From CAILUF01 sp964505265 (GTDB lineage Bacteria; Pseudomonadota; Alphaproteobacteria; Rickettsiales; UBA1997), in NCBI GenBank assembly GCA_964505265.1, contig CAZDGN010000006.1, forward strand, positions 1 through 64,000: a DNA stretch of 64,000 nucleotides, written 5' to 3'. Under the pieces are notes generated by a model, which saw only the letters and a program-made list of their open reading frames with translations, did no database searches and was not told where the DNA came from. Positions within the stretch are counted from its first letter, which is position 1; every line of letters starts with the position of its first letter. Positions 51,465 through 59,282 of the stretch are shown here, in pieces. The translations under genes were made by a program, and so were the position numbers.

Positions 51465-52106
51465 TTAATCTTTTTTATGTAAATCTTTATTAGAATCCGG
51501 TCTTTTTTCAATTACTTTATCAATAATTCCGAATTCCTGAGCTTTTTGCGGAGACATAAAATTATCTCTTTCCATTGATTTTTCAATAACTGCAATTTTT
51601 TGCCCAGTATGTTTGGCATAAATTTCATTCAGTCTTCTTTTTAGAGCCAAAGTTTCTTGAGCATGGATTTCAATATCAGTAGCCTGACCTTGATATCCGC
51701 CACTTGGCTGGTGAATCATAATTCTTGAATTTGGTAGACAGAATCTTTTGCCTTCAGCTCCAGCGCAAAGCAACAAAGAACCCATTGATGCTGCTTGACC
51801 AATGCAAACGGTGTTAACATCAGGAGTTATATATTGCATAGTATCATACATCGCCAAGCCAGAAGTAACAATTCCCCCAGGAGAATTGATATAGAAGTAA
51901 ATATCTTTTTTCGGATCTTCCGATTCTAAAAATAACAATTGAGCTACAATTAAAGAGGATACTTGGTCGTTCACTGGACCGCATAAAAAAATAATTCTTT
52001 CTTTTAAAAGTCTAGAATAAATATCAAATGAACGCTCGCCTTTAGGGGTTTGTTCAATGACCATAGGCACTAAATAATTTGCAAGATCTGGAGTTTTATC
52101 AAACAT
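51465..52106 (-). CDS. clpP: ATP-dependent Clp protease proteolytic subunit
   Basis: 213 aa. The serine-protease triad is Ser107 (GQAASMGSLLL), His132 (RIMIHQPSGG) and an Asp in ERDNFMSP (about 181). A short N-terminal propeptide precedes the body. It is cotranscribed with clpX. The C-terminal 20 residues (RPDSNKDLHKKD) extend slightly past the conserved end. Confidence 0.97.
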   Translation of the reverse strand: MFDKTPDLANYLVPMVIEQTPKGERSFDIYSRLLKERIIFLCGPVNDQVSSLIVAQLLFLESEDPKKDIYFYINSPGGIVTSGLAMYDTMQYITPDVNTVCIGQAASMGSLLLCAGAEGKRFCLPNSRIMIHQPSGGYQGQATDIEIHAQETLALKRRLNEIYAKHTGQKIAVIEKSMERDNFMSPQKAQEFGIIDKVIEKRPDSNKDLHKKD

Positions 52107-52166
52107 ATTTTCAAAATTAAATTTAAAGGTATAACTAAATTATAAAGATTTTTTTTTATTGCAACC

Positions 52167-52194
52167 TTGAAAGTCTTTTTTTTAAAAATTAAAT
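52167..52194 (+). promoter_or_regulatory. Possible promoter of grpE
   Basis: TTGAAA (52167-52172), a 16-base spacer and TTAAAT (52189-52194) lie about 40 bases before the grpE ATG. CTTGAAA also resembles the sigma-32 -35 element expected for a heat-shock gene, but no clear sigma-32 -10 (CCCCAT-like) follows. Confidence 0.35.
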
Positions 52195-52233
52195 GTTTTA
52201 TTATTTTAAAAAATTAAATCTAATATTAAAATT

Positions 52234-52842
52234 ATGACTGAAAACAATCAAAATAATAATGCAGAATTTTCTGAAGTTAATTCTAAAAACTCACCCGAAA
52301 ATCAAGAAAACAATGCCTCAAGCAATAGCTCAAATAATGGCAACGAACAAAATTTAATAAATAAAATTCAAGAATTAGAACAAAAAAATTTAGAATTAAA
52401 CGATAAGCTTCTTCGAACTTTGGCTGAGGCGGAAAATATTCGTAAAAGAGCTCGTGAAGAAAGCGATAAAGCCTCAAAATATGCCATTTCTGGCTTTGTT
52501 AGCGACTTAGTTGTGGTTTGTGAAAATTTTTTTATGGCTCAAGAAAATTCCCCAAAAAACGAAATTGAAAATAACATAGCGATTAAAAATTATGCCACCG
52601 CAATCGAGATGACTCAAAAAGAATTGTTAAAAGTTTTAGAAAAAAATAATGTAAAAAGAATTTTTCCACTTAATCAAGATTTCGATCATAACTTTCACGA
52701 GGCAATTGCTCATATTGAATCTGATTCTAAGGCGGGTTCGGTAGTTCAGGTTATTCAGGCAGGATATTCAATTGCCGAGCGATTGATTCGTCCAGCCTTG
52801 GTTGGAGTTGCTAAAGAAAAAACTCCAGAAAATAATCAATAA
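52234..52842 (+). CDS. grpE: Nucleotide exchange factor GrpE
   Basis: 202 aa. The Asn/Ser/Gln-rich first 45 residues are followed by a long coiled coil (KIQELEQKNLELNDKLLRTL, then AEAENIRKRAREE). The C-terminal beta domain has FDHNFHEAIAHIES and VVQVIQAGYSIAERLIRPAL. It promotes ADP release from DnaK. It diverges from clpP. Confidence 0.95.
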   Translation: MTENNQNNNAEFSEVNSKNSPENQENNASSNSSNNGNEQNLINKIQELEQKNLELNDKLLRTLAEAENIRKRAREESDKASKYAISGFVSDLVVVCENFFMAQENSPKNEIENNIAIKNYATAIEMTQKELLKVLEKNNVKRIFPLNQDFDHNFHEAIAHIESDSKAGSVVQVIQAGYSIAERLIRPALVGVAKEKTPENNQ

Positions 52843-52896
52843 AGATGCTTGCAAAAATAAAATAAAATTGAATAATTTAAGCATAAGTTGTTTAGT

Positions 52897-52972
52897 GGGA
52901 TTGTAGCTCAGCGGTCAGAGCAGGACGCTCATAACGTCTTGGTCGTAGGTTCAATCCCTACCAATCCCACCA
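52897..52972 (+). tRNA. tRNA with CAU anticodon (tRNA-Met or tRNA-Ile2)
   Basis: 76 bases including CCA. The acceptor stem is GGGATTG/CAATCCC, the D arm GCTCAGCGGTCAGAGC, the anticodon loop CTCATAA with stem GACG/CGTC, and the T arm holds TTCAATC. The 5' end pairs normally, so it is not the initiator, which has an unpaired first base. CUUGGUCG after the anticodon stem resembles minor tRNA-Ile2 (CAU modified to lysidine) as well as elongator Met; sequence alone does not settle it. Confidence 0.9.
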
Positions 52973-53131
52973 CTAAATTCCTTAAATTTTTTATGCTTGT
53001 AATTTCAAAATTACTTGACTAAAATTAACAAAATCAAATTTAAATTTATTTAAGTTTGAATTATTTTAACTAGATTTGTAGGTTCAAAACAGATGTAAAT
53101 CTTACCTATTTTTCTGCAATTTATTTTCAAA

Positions 53132-53335
53132 ATGCCTAAAGTAAAAACAAATAGCGGTGCAAAAAAACGCTTTCGCGTTACCGGAACTGGCAAGTTAAAA
53201 CACAAACAAGCTGGTAAAAGACACAATCTTGGCAAAAAAAGCCAAAGACAAATCAGAAATCTTCGTAAAAGTGCATCGCTTTCAGAGGGTCATAGCGCTA
53301 GCATCCTGAAGTTCAAAATGCCTTATGATCGTTAA
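53132..53335 (+). CDS. rpmI: 50S ribosomal protein L35
   Basis: 67 aa. The N-terminal KVKTNSGAKKRFRVTGTGKL, then KHKQAGKRHNLGKKS, is canonical. It is the first gene of an rpmI-rplT pair. infC, usually upstream, is absent. L20-dependent control of this operon is known in other bacteria, but a structured operator cannot be recognised here. Confidence 0.96.
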   Translation: MPKVKTNSGAKKRFRVTGTGKLKHKQAGKRHNLGKKSQRQIRNLRKSASLSEGHSASILKFKMPYDR

Positions 53336-53370
53336 TCGGTAACAAATTTAAAATAAAATTAGGAGAAATT

Positions 53371-53730
53371 ATGAGTCGTGTAAAAAGAGGTGTAACCAAA
53401 AAAGCTCGTCACAAAAAAATATTAAAAATGGCAAAAGGCTACAGAGGAAGAGCCAAAAATTGTTTTAGAATTGCCATTCAAAAAGTAGAAAAAGCCCTAA
53501 GATATGCATATAGAGACCGTAAAGCTCGCAAAAGAGATTTTCGTGCCTTATGGATTCAAAGAATTAATGCCGGAGTTAGAGAGCATAATCTTGTATATTC
53601 AAAATTTATTAATGGCCTAAAATTAGCCAAAATCGATCTAGATCGTAAGGTTTTGTCGGATCTTGCTATACATGACAAAAATACTTTTGCTAAAATTGTC
53701 GAAAAAGCTAAGAAAGCTCTTGAGGCATAA
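53371..53730 (+). CDS. rplT: 50S ribosomal protein L20
   Basis: 119 aa. It has VKRGVTKKARHKKILKMAKG, then YRGRAKNCFRIA and RKRDFRALWIQRINAGVREH. L20 starts 50S assembly and represses rpmI-rplT translation in E. coli and Bacillus. A good AGGAG ribosome-binding site lies at about 53360-53366 (ATTAGGAGAAATT). Confidence 0.97.
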   Translation: MSRVKRGVTKKARHKKILKMAKGYRGRAKNCFRIAIQKVEKALRYAYRDRKARKRDFRALWIQRINAGVREHNLVYSKFINGLKLAKIDLDRKVLSDLAIHDKNTFAKIVEKAKKALEA

Positions 53731-53753
53731 ATAAATTAAATTGATTCAATTCA

Positions 53754-54173
53754 ATGAAGCTTTATAACGGACTTATCAAATATGGTAACAAAGATCAGAT
53801 TGATGATGTTATCATAATTGATAATTCCTTTTCTTTTAAGGCTTTAATTTTTAATCCGTTGTGGTTTTTTTATCATCGTATGTGGCAAGAATTTTTTTTG
53901 CTCATCGTTATGTCGGTGCTACTTACCTACCTTCCTCTTGCTCAAATCGATGTTGTTTTTATGCAATTTGCTCTTTATATAATGGTTGCCTTAAATTCAA
54001 GATCTTGGCTCATTGACCATTTAATTAAGCATAAAAAATATCAACAATTAGCTATGGTTTTTGCAACAAATGCCACAGAAGCAAAATTAAAATTTATCAA
54101 TCAAATTATTGCCAAAAAATCCATTCAAAATGAAGATGCTTTCGAACAAATTATAAAAAATATAAAAAAATAA
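53754..54173 (+). CDS. DUF2628-like membrane protein
   Basis: 139 aa. After a short polar N-terminus it has NPLWFFYHRMWQEFFLLIVM and further hydrophobic segments (about 35-85), the DUF2628 pattern of small alphaproteobacterial proteins. The C-terminus is polar and helical. It begins 24 bases after rplT and is followed by hisH. No function is established. Confidence 0.65.
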   Translation: MKLYNGLIKYGNKDQIDDVIIIDNSFSFKALIFNPLWFFYHRMWQEFFLLIVMSVLLTYLPLAQIDVVFMQFALYIMVALNSRSWLIDHLIKHKKYQQLAMVFATNATEAKLKFINQIIAKKSIQNEDAFEQIIKNIKK

Positions 54174-54230
54174 TTTCCATATTTTAATTATTAATTTAAG
54201 ATTAAATCATAAATTAAATTAATATAAAAC

Positions 54231-54860
54231 ATGAAATTAATTGTTATAGATTACGGTGCTGGTAATGTTCAATCAGTGATAAATGCCATCAATCAAATTG
54301 ATAATTCCCTTCAAATTATTGTTTCTAAAGAAATTTCCGATTTAAAGTCGGCAAATTATTTTATATTACCTGGTGTCGGTGCCTTTGGTGATTGTATGGA
54401 GGCACTAAAATCAATAGATGGTTTCATTCCAGAGCTTAGAAATCAGATTTTAAATTACAAAAAGCCCTTTCTGGGTATTTGTGTTGGAATGCAGGTTTTA
54501 GCAAGTATCGGCTATGAAAATGGCGAGCATCAAGGACTTGGTTTTATTAACGGAAGAGTCGAAAAAATCCCTGCCAATGATGGTTTAAAAATTCCACATA
54601 TGGGCTGGAATAATATCAAATTAAAAAATAATCGTCACCCAATTTTAAAAGATATTAATGAAGATGAGGATTTTTATTTTGCAAATTCATATCATTTTGT
54701 CTGTCAGAATGAAAATAATGTTTTGGCTTATGCAGATTATGGTCATAGAATCAATTCTATTTTAAATAAAGATAATATTTTGGCGATGCAATTTCATCCA
54801 GAAAAAAGTGGCGAAGCGGGTCTTAGAATTTTGAAAAATTTTATTAATTGGCGCCCATAA
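54231..54860 (+). CDS. hisH: Imidazole glycerol phosphate synthase glutaminase subunit HisH
   Basis: 209 aa. A class I glutamine amidotransferase. The nucleophile is C84 in FLGICVGMQVL, the His/Glu pair is in MQFHPEKSGEAG (H189, E191), and the N-terminal VIDYGAGNVQSV is HisH-specific. It supplies ammonia to HisF. hisF is not adjacent; hisC is 6.6 kb upstream on the other strand. A histidine or LPS-sugar amidotransferase role is likely. Confidence 0.92.
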   Translation: MKLIVIDYGAGNVQSVINAINQIDNSLQIIVSKEISDLKSANYFILPGVGAFGDCMEALKSIDGFIPELRNQILNYKKPFLGICVGMQVLASIGYENGEHQGLGFINGRVEKIPANDGLKIPHMGWNNIKLKNNRHPILKDINEDEDFYFANSYHFVCQNENNVLAYADYGHRINSILNKDNILAMQFHPEKSGEAGLRILKNFINWRP

Positions 54861-54889
54861 TCTCTTGACCCCCCATTAAGTTTTTAACC

Positions 54890-55930
54890 ATGAAAATTTC
54901 CGATGTAATTGCTAAAAGTTTATATAATGCAGAAAACGGATACTACATCCATAAAAACCCACTTGGAAAAGAAAATGATTTTATAACCGCACCAGAAATT
55001 TCGCAAATTTTTGGCGAGGTGATGGCGATATATTTGTTGCATATTGCACAAAATTTTGATGGAAAAATTGCCCTGGTTGAGATGGGAGCGGGCAGGGGTG
55101 TGTGGTTTTACGACATATTGTTTACCATTCATAAATTGGCAGAAAATAATGCAAAAATTGCCATAGATTTTTTACAAAAAAGCAATTTTAATATTATCGA
55201 AATTAATCGCGAACTCACTAAAATTCAGCAACAAAAACTTAAAAATTATAATATTAATTGGTTTCAAAATTTTACAGAATTTGAAAATAATAATTCTCTG
55301 CCAATTTTTTTTATCTCCAACGAATTATTTGATTGCTTTCCAATTGATCAATATGTTAAGACTGAGGCGGGTTGGCAAGAAAGATTGGTAGTTTTTGATG
55401 ATAAGCAAAACTTATCAATAGGGCGGTTTGTGATAAGAAATTTTGATAAAAAAATTGATGATTTTGTGGTCAATCAAATCGGCAATTATAATGCCAACAA
55501 AGCTAGAGTTGGAGCGGTTTTTGAGTATAGTGAAATGGCACAGAATTTGATGAATTCGTTGTGTATGGCAATAAAACAGCGAGGTGGAATTTTAATAAAT
55601 TTCGATTATGGTTATAATTTTTACGAATTTGCTAATACCTTACAAGTCGTAAAAAATCATCAAAAGATTGATTTCTTTCAAGGGCTTGGAAATGCCGACA
55701 TTACTGCTTTGGTAGATTTTGTGGCTCTTGATAAAATTGCTAAAAAATATCAATTAAAAACCTCGTTAATATCGCAACGAGAATTTATTTTAAATCTAAA
55801 TGGTGATGAGCGTTTGCAAAATTTGATTAAAGAAAATCCTGCACAAAAAGTTGATTTAATAAAGAGATTTAATCGATTAATCGATAAAAATCAAATGGGC
55901 GATCTTTTTAAGGCAATCATAGTCTGGTAG
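54890..55930 (+). CDS. MidA/NDUFAF7 family SAM-dependent methyltransferase
   Basis: 346 aa. The N-terminal DVIAKSLYNAENGYYI and DFITAPEISQIFGE match the MidA family. The SAM motif is LVEMGAGRGVWFYDIL, and later FISNELFDCFPIDQY and FDYGYNFYE are conserved. The mitochondrial homologue NDUFAF7 methylates an Arg of complex I; the bacterial target is unproven. The first ATG follows a 29-base spacer from hisH. Confidence 0.88.
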   Translation: MKISDVIAKSLYNAENGYYIHKNPLGKENDFITAPEISQIFGEVMAIYLLHIAQNFDGKIALVEMGAGRGVWFYDILFTIHKLAENNAKIAIDFLQKSNFNIIEINRELTKIQQQKLKNYNINWFQNFTEFENNNSLPIFFISNELFDCFPIDQYVKTEAGWQERLVVFDDKQNLSIGRFVIRNFDKKIDDFVVNQIGNYNANKARVGAVFEYSEMAQNLMNSLCMAIKQRGGILINFDYGYNFYEFANTLQVVKNHQKIDFFQGLGNADITALVDFVALDKIAKKYQLKTSLISQREFILNLNGDERLQNLIKENPAQKVDLIKRFNRLIDKNQMGDLFKAIIVW

Positions 55931-55932
55931 CA

Positions 55933-57189
55933 TTATTTTCGTTTCGCTTTTTCCATATCCCTTGAAATTTTTTCTGCTATTGCATATCCAACAACCCCTC
56001 CAGCTGTAATTCCGGCTATGGATGCCAAAACTGGTGCACTTGGAACTGATACCGCTGCTAAGGCGCCAAAAGCTAAACCGCTAGTTAAGGCACTATATAT
56101 TTTTACTTCATCTGGGCTACCAAATAAATCCCATAGATTTTGATTTTGTTGTGCAGGAGTGGATGTGGAATTATTGTGATATGATGATGAATTGAAGGAG
56201 GGTGTTGCGTTTGGGCTTGGTTCGTCTTCTGCAAGAATCATTTGGCTTGAAACATGGTCTGTGCCAACTTCTCCAGGTGGTGATCCAAGTTGTTTATCTG
56301 GTAATTTATTTTGTTGGGGGGGCGAGTTTCTGCAAACCAATGCAGCTTGGTTCCTTGGCGGTGTTTCGTTTGTTTTTTTTGTTCCATCTTCGCCTACGTG
56401 TTTTGAGTCTGACGCGCTACGATGTTGGGGATTGGATTCAGGCTCATGATCTCTTTCGGTCCTGTAGACATTTCCTGTTGTTATGACAGCAGGGCTCGGA
56501 GGAGGGCAACCCAATCTAGCTCTTGCTGGCGGAGGAGGTGGAGTTGATTGCTTGCTTAGTGGCTGATCATCTGGGGGTCGGGTAAACAAACTACTGCAAG
56601 TTAGGACACTATCTGTATTTATATTTGTAAGAGGAGCCTCTGATAAATTAGCTGCCCTAGTAGATACATGGCCTTTGGATCCTGATCCTGAACCGGATGT
56701 TGGAACAAAGGAATCTAACCGAGGTGTCGGCATCACTGAAGTTCTAGCATCGAAAACGAGATTTGTTTTTATTGTTAGAACAGAATCGTGGGTAGGACAT
56801 CTTGTGGGATTTGGTTTAGATTCATTATTAGGTTTATCAGGTTCAAATGATCTTCTTATACGCGAAACTGCTCCAGGGCGTATTACATTTTTTGCATCAT
56901 TAGAGCTCGTTGATCCAGAATTTGATCTCGGCGAATGATTTTTTTGGATGGGCAAAACTTCTGTACCCAATGGTAAGTAATTGACATTTTTGATAGATTG
57001 ATTAGAATCCAAAGGGTCGAGGGGAGGGGGATGAACAAAAACAAGAGTTGCAGTGGTGGTGATACAATTATCAAGTAATTTCTTCTCCAGAGTCAAAGGT
57101 TTCATTCCAGCTCTTAATCCAGTATATAACTCATTTTTAATAATCCCAAGTTCTGCACTAACACTATCAGCAATCATACAAATCAACAA
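55933..57189 (-). CDS. Hypothetical Pro/Ser-rich protein with C-terminal glycine-zipper segment
   Basis: 418 aa, no known family. Residues about 85-360 are disordered-looking (Pro, Ser, Asn, Thr, many charged residues). A C-terminal hydrophobic Gly/Ala stretch (about 370-408, AFGALAAVSVPSAPVLASIA) is followed by a Lys/Arg tail, a glycine-zipper-like membrane insert. The G+C is above the local average (24 of 60 bases at 56281-56340). It resembles the 82- and 210-aa proteins in the accessory region. A secreted effector or surface protein is possible. Overlapping frames on the other strand are antisense shadows of the low-complexity part. Confidence 0.6.
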   Translation of the reverse strand: MLICMIADSVSAELGIIKNELYTGLRAGMKPLTLEKKLLDNCITTTATLVFVHPPPLDPLDSNQSIKNVNYLPLGTEVLPIQKNHSPRSNSGSTSSNDAKNVIRPGAVSRIRRSFEPDKPNNESKPNPTRCPTHDSVLTIKTNLVFDARTSVMPTPRLDSFVPTSGSGSGSKGHVSTRAANLSEAPLTNINTDSVLTCSSLFTRPPDDQPLSKQSTPPPPPARARLGCPPPSPAVITTGNVYRTERDHEPESNPQHRSASDSKHVGEDGTKKTNETPPRNQAALVCRNSPPQQNKLPDKQLGSPPGEVGTDHVSSQMILAEDEPSPNATPSFNSSSYHNNSTSTPAQQNQNLWDLFGSPDEVKIYSALTSGLAFGALAAVSVPSAPVLASIAGITAGGVVGYAIAEKISRDMEKAKRK

Positions 57190-57497
57190 AGGAAAAATTT
57201 GTCATAAACTAATAATTGGTTTAAATTTTTTAAAACTCCATTATTATAAGCAAAATTATATATTTTATCAAGAATTATTCATAGATAAATAAATAACTAA
57301 AATCAATATAAATCTATAATACATAGTAAATTTAAAAAAAGAAAACCCCTTAATTTCAAAATGAGAAATTATTTTTAAGATTTATAAATTTATGAGTCAA
57401 TTAATATAGCTAAAGATGTTAATTTGAATAAATTTTTGGGTTGATTAAATTAATATATCTAGGAAATGCAGAAATTTATAATTAAATTTTTAACTAT
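57190..57497. other. AT-rich non-coding stretch
   Basis: About 310 bases between two leftward hypothetical genes, with stops in all frames and no hairpin or repeat that stands out. The promoter of the 418-aa gene is presumably in its first 100 bases. Confidence 0.35.
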
Positions 57498-57776
57498 TTA
57501 CAAAGGCGGTATAGCGTGCCTAAATGTTATGGTGGCAGTAACTTCAGGCCTAATGGTCGGAGATGGAGGAGTTGGGTGTGTTGAAGGTGAGGAATTTTGT
57601 ACTTGAGTAATAATTGACGAACCATGGGCAAGATTTTGAAGGTTTGGAGGAGGGGCAGAAGTATCATTGGAAGAGCCTTCTTTTTCTAGTAGATTTTGGA
57701 ATAATCCATTTGGATTGGAAAAACATAACATTGTAACATCATATTGATCTTCATTAGAGTGAGTAGGTTTATTCAT
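57498..57776 (-). CDS. Hypothetical small Pro/Ser-rich protein
   Basis: 92 aa, unrecognised. The N-terminal half is polar (MNKPTHSNEDQYDVTMLCF) and the second half is Pro/Ser/Thr-rich (SPSTHPTPPSPTIRP). There is no signal peptide or membrane segment. Its composition is similar to the disordered part of the 418-aa protein downstream in the same direction, so the two may be related or one a remnant. Confidence 0.4.
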   Translation of the reverse strand: MNKPTHSNEDQYDVTMLCFSNPNGLFQNLLEKEGSSNDTSAPPPNLQNLAHGSSIITQVQNSSPSTHPTPPSPTIRPEVTATITFRHAIPPL

Positions 57777-58410
57777 AAAATTAAATTATATAAAAATTTA
57801 AACCTTATTTTTTTAAAAAATATAAAAAAATTAGGTCATAGGACATTAAGATTTTGTTTTATAATATTTTACTTTGAAAAAATTTAATTGCAGTGAATAT
57901 TTTTTTACAAGTAAAAATTTAATATTTTGTTAAAGAAGTAAAATAAACTTTATATTTCTCAAAATGAGAATATATAATTTATAATACAAAAAAAAGTTGT
58001 GTATTATTTTAGTATAATTAAATTAAGTAATCGTAAAATAATATTTTACAAAACCCACGCAAACCGGTTAACAGCAAGCCACTTGTGCGGTAAAGCAAGC
58101 TTCTTCCCGACCAGCTCTTTACCGCACTTTAAAAATAAATTTAGAATTTTCTTAGATTAAATCACAAAATATTTAAGAAAAGATAGTTTTAAGACTACTT
58201 GCCTACTGTTGTCTTATGCATTTAGATCGTCCAAAAAAAACATAGGGGCGTATGCTCTACTAAGGAATATTACCCTCTAAGTGAGAGCGAGGATGAAGGC
58301 ACCAGTTGAGTTGCCAGCATATTTTACTAAGAAAATTATTTAAATATTTCATCAAAATTAATTTATAATCTAGCAAAAAAATCTTAAAAAAAAACAATTT
58401 AAGCCTATAA
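57777..58410. other. Gene-free region with a structured segment
   Basis: 634 bases without a supportable gene. The right half (about 58045-58330) is visibly less AT-rich. It holds a perfect 11-base inverted repeat (GTGCGGTAAAG at 58085-58095, CTTTACCGCAC at 58117-58127), an AACCGGTT palindrome at about 58064, and a CTCTAAGTGAGAG hairpin near 58275. It does not match tmRNA, RNase P, SRP or a riboswitch that I can recognise. It may be a small RNA gene. Confidence 0.45.
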
Positions 58411-59271
58411 TTAGATATTAATTTTAAATTTTAGTGCTCGAATAATTCCTGCTAAATCCTTTTGATGCTTCTCAAAATGCCAACCTTCTTTTTCAAAAAT
58501 ATCTCTTATTGCTGTAAATTGATTTACCCCAATTTCTAAATATAAGGAGCCGTTTTTTTGCAAATAATTTCTAGATTTTTTGGCAATTGATCGATAAAAA
58601 TCAAGCCCATCTTTTCCGCCGTCGAGAGCTAAAATTGGGTCGTAATTTTGGACTTCCATAGCTAGTAATCCTATTTCATTAGATGGTATATAGGGCGGGT
58701 TGGAAAGAATGATGTTAAATTTATTATTGGTGGCAAGTCTTTCAAATAAATCGCTTTGTAGCAATTTAATTTTGGTTGATAATTGATGTTGTGAAATATT
58801 TTTTTCTGCAATTTGCAATGCTTTGTCGCTAATGTCTATGGCGGTTGCCGATGCATCTGATAAAGCTTTTACTAAGGCAACAATTAAGCAAGAAGATCCC
58901 GTCCCGATTTCAAGTAAGTTTAAATTCTCAATATTTTTATAATCAGAAAGAATCAATTCGACGATAATTTCGGAATCTGGCCTAGGATCTAGGACATTCT
59001 CATCGACATAAAAATCCAAACCAAAAAATTCCTTGTGATTAATTAATTTAGCAATTGGTTTTTTTTCAATTGCTCTTTCTAATACTAGTTTTTTGAAAAT
59101 TTCATATTGATTCTCTGTAAGCAATAATTCGTCATTTTGAAGTAAAATTTGGCTTTTGTTATAATTGCTTACATAAGATAGGAGTATTCTGGCATCTAAA
59201 AAAGGAGAGGCAATTGAATGCATTTTTAGCATATCAACTGCCTCTTTAATGGCAAATGAAATAGTAATCAA
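58411..59271 (-). CDS. prmC: Peptide chain release factor N5-glutamine methyltransferase
   Basis: 286 aa. It methylates the GGQ Gln of RF1 and RF2. An N-terminal helical domain (LDARILLSYVSNYNKSQILL) is followed by the SAM motif LLEIGTGSSCLIVAL (about 119-133), and the catalytic NPPYIPS lies at 191-197. prfA is not adjacent in this window. Confidence 0.94.
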   Translation of the reverse strand: MITISFAIKEAVDMLKMHSIASPFLDARILLSYVSNYNKSQILLQNDELLLTENQYEIFKKLVLERAIEKKPIAKLINHKEFFGLDFYVDENVLDPRPDSEIIVELILSDYKNIENLNLLEIGTGSSCLIVALVKALSDASATAIDISDKALQIAEKNISQHQLSTKIKLLQSDLFERLATNNKFNIILSNPPYIPSNEIGLLAMEVQNYDPILALDGGKDGLDFYRSIAKKSRNYLQKNGSLYLEIGVNQFTAIRDIFEKEGWHFEKHQKDLAGIIRALKFKINI

Positions 59272-59282
59272 TTTAAACTAAT

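Noticed and set aside
56192..56486. Plus-strand frames opposite the 418-aa gene
   Set aside because: Overlapping antisense shadows created by the Pro/Ser-rich low-complexity coding of the minus-strand gene.
58045..58330. tmRNA, RNase P RNA, SRP RNA or riboswitch
   Set aside because: I could not find the tag peptide, the conserved P RNA or SRP loop sequences, or any aptamer core; left as an unidentified structured segment.
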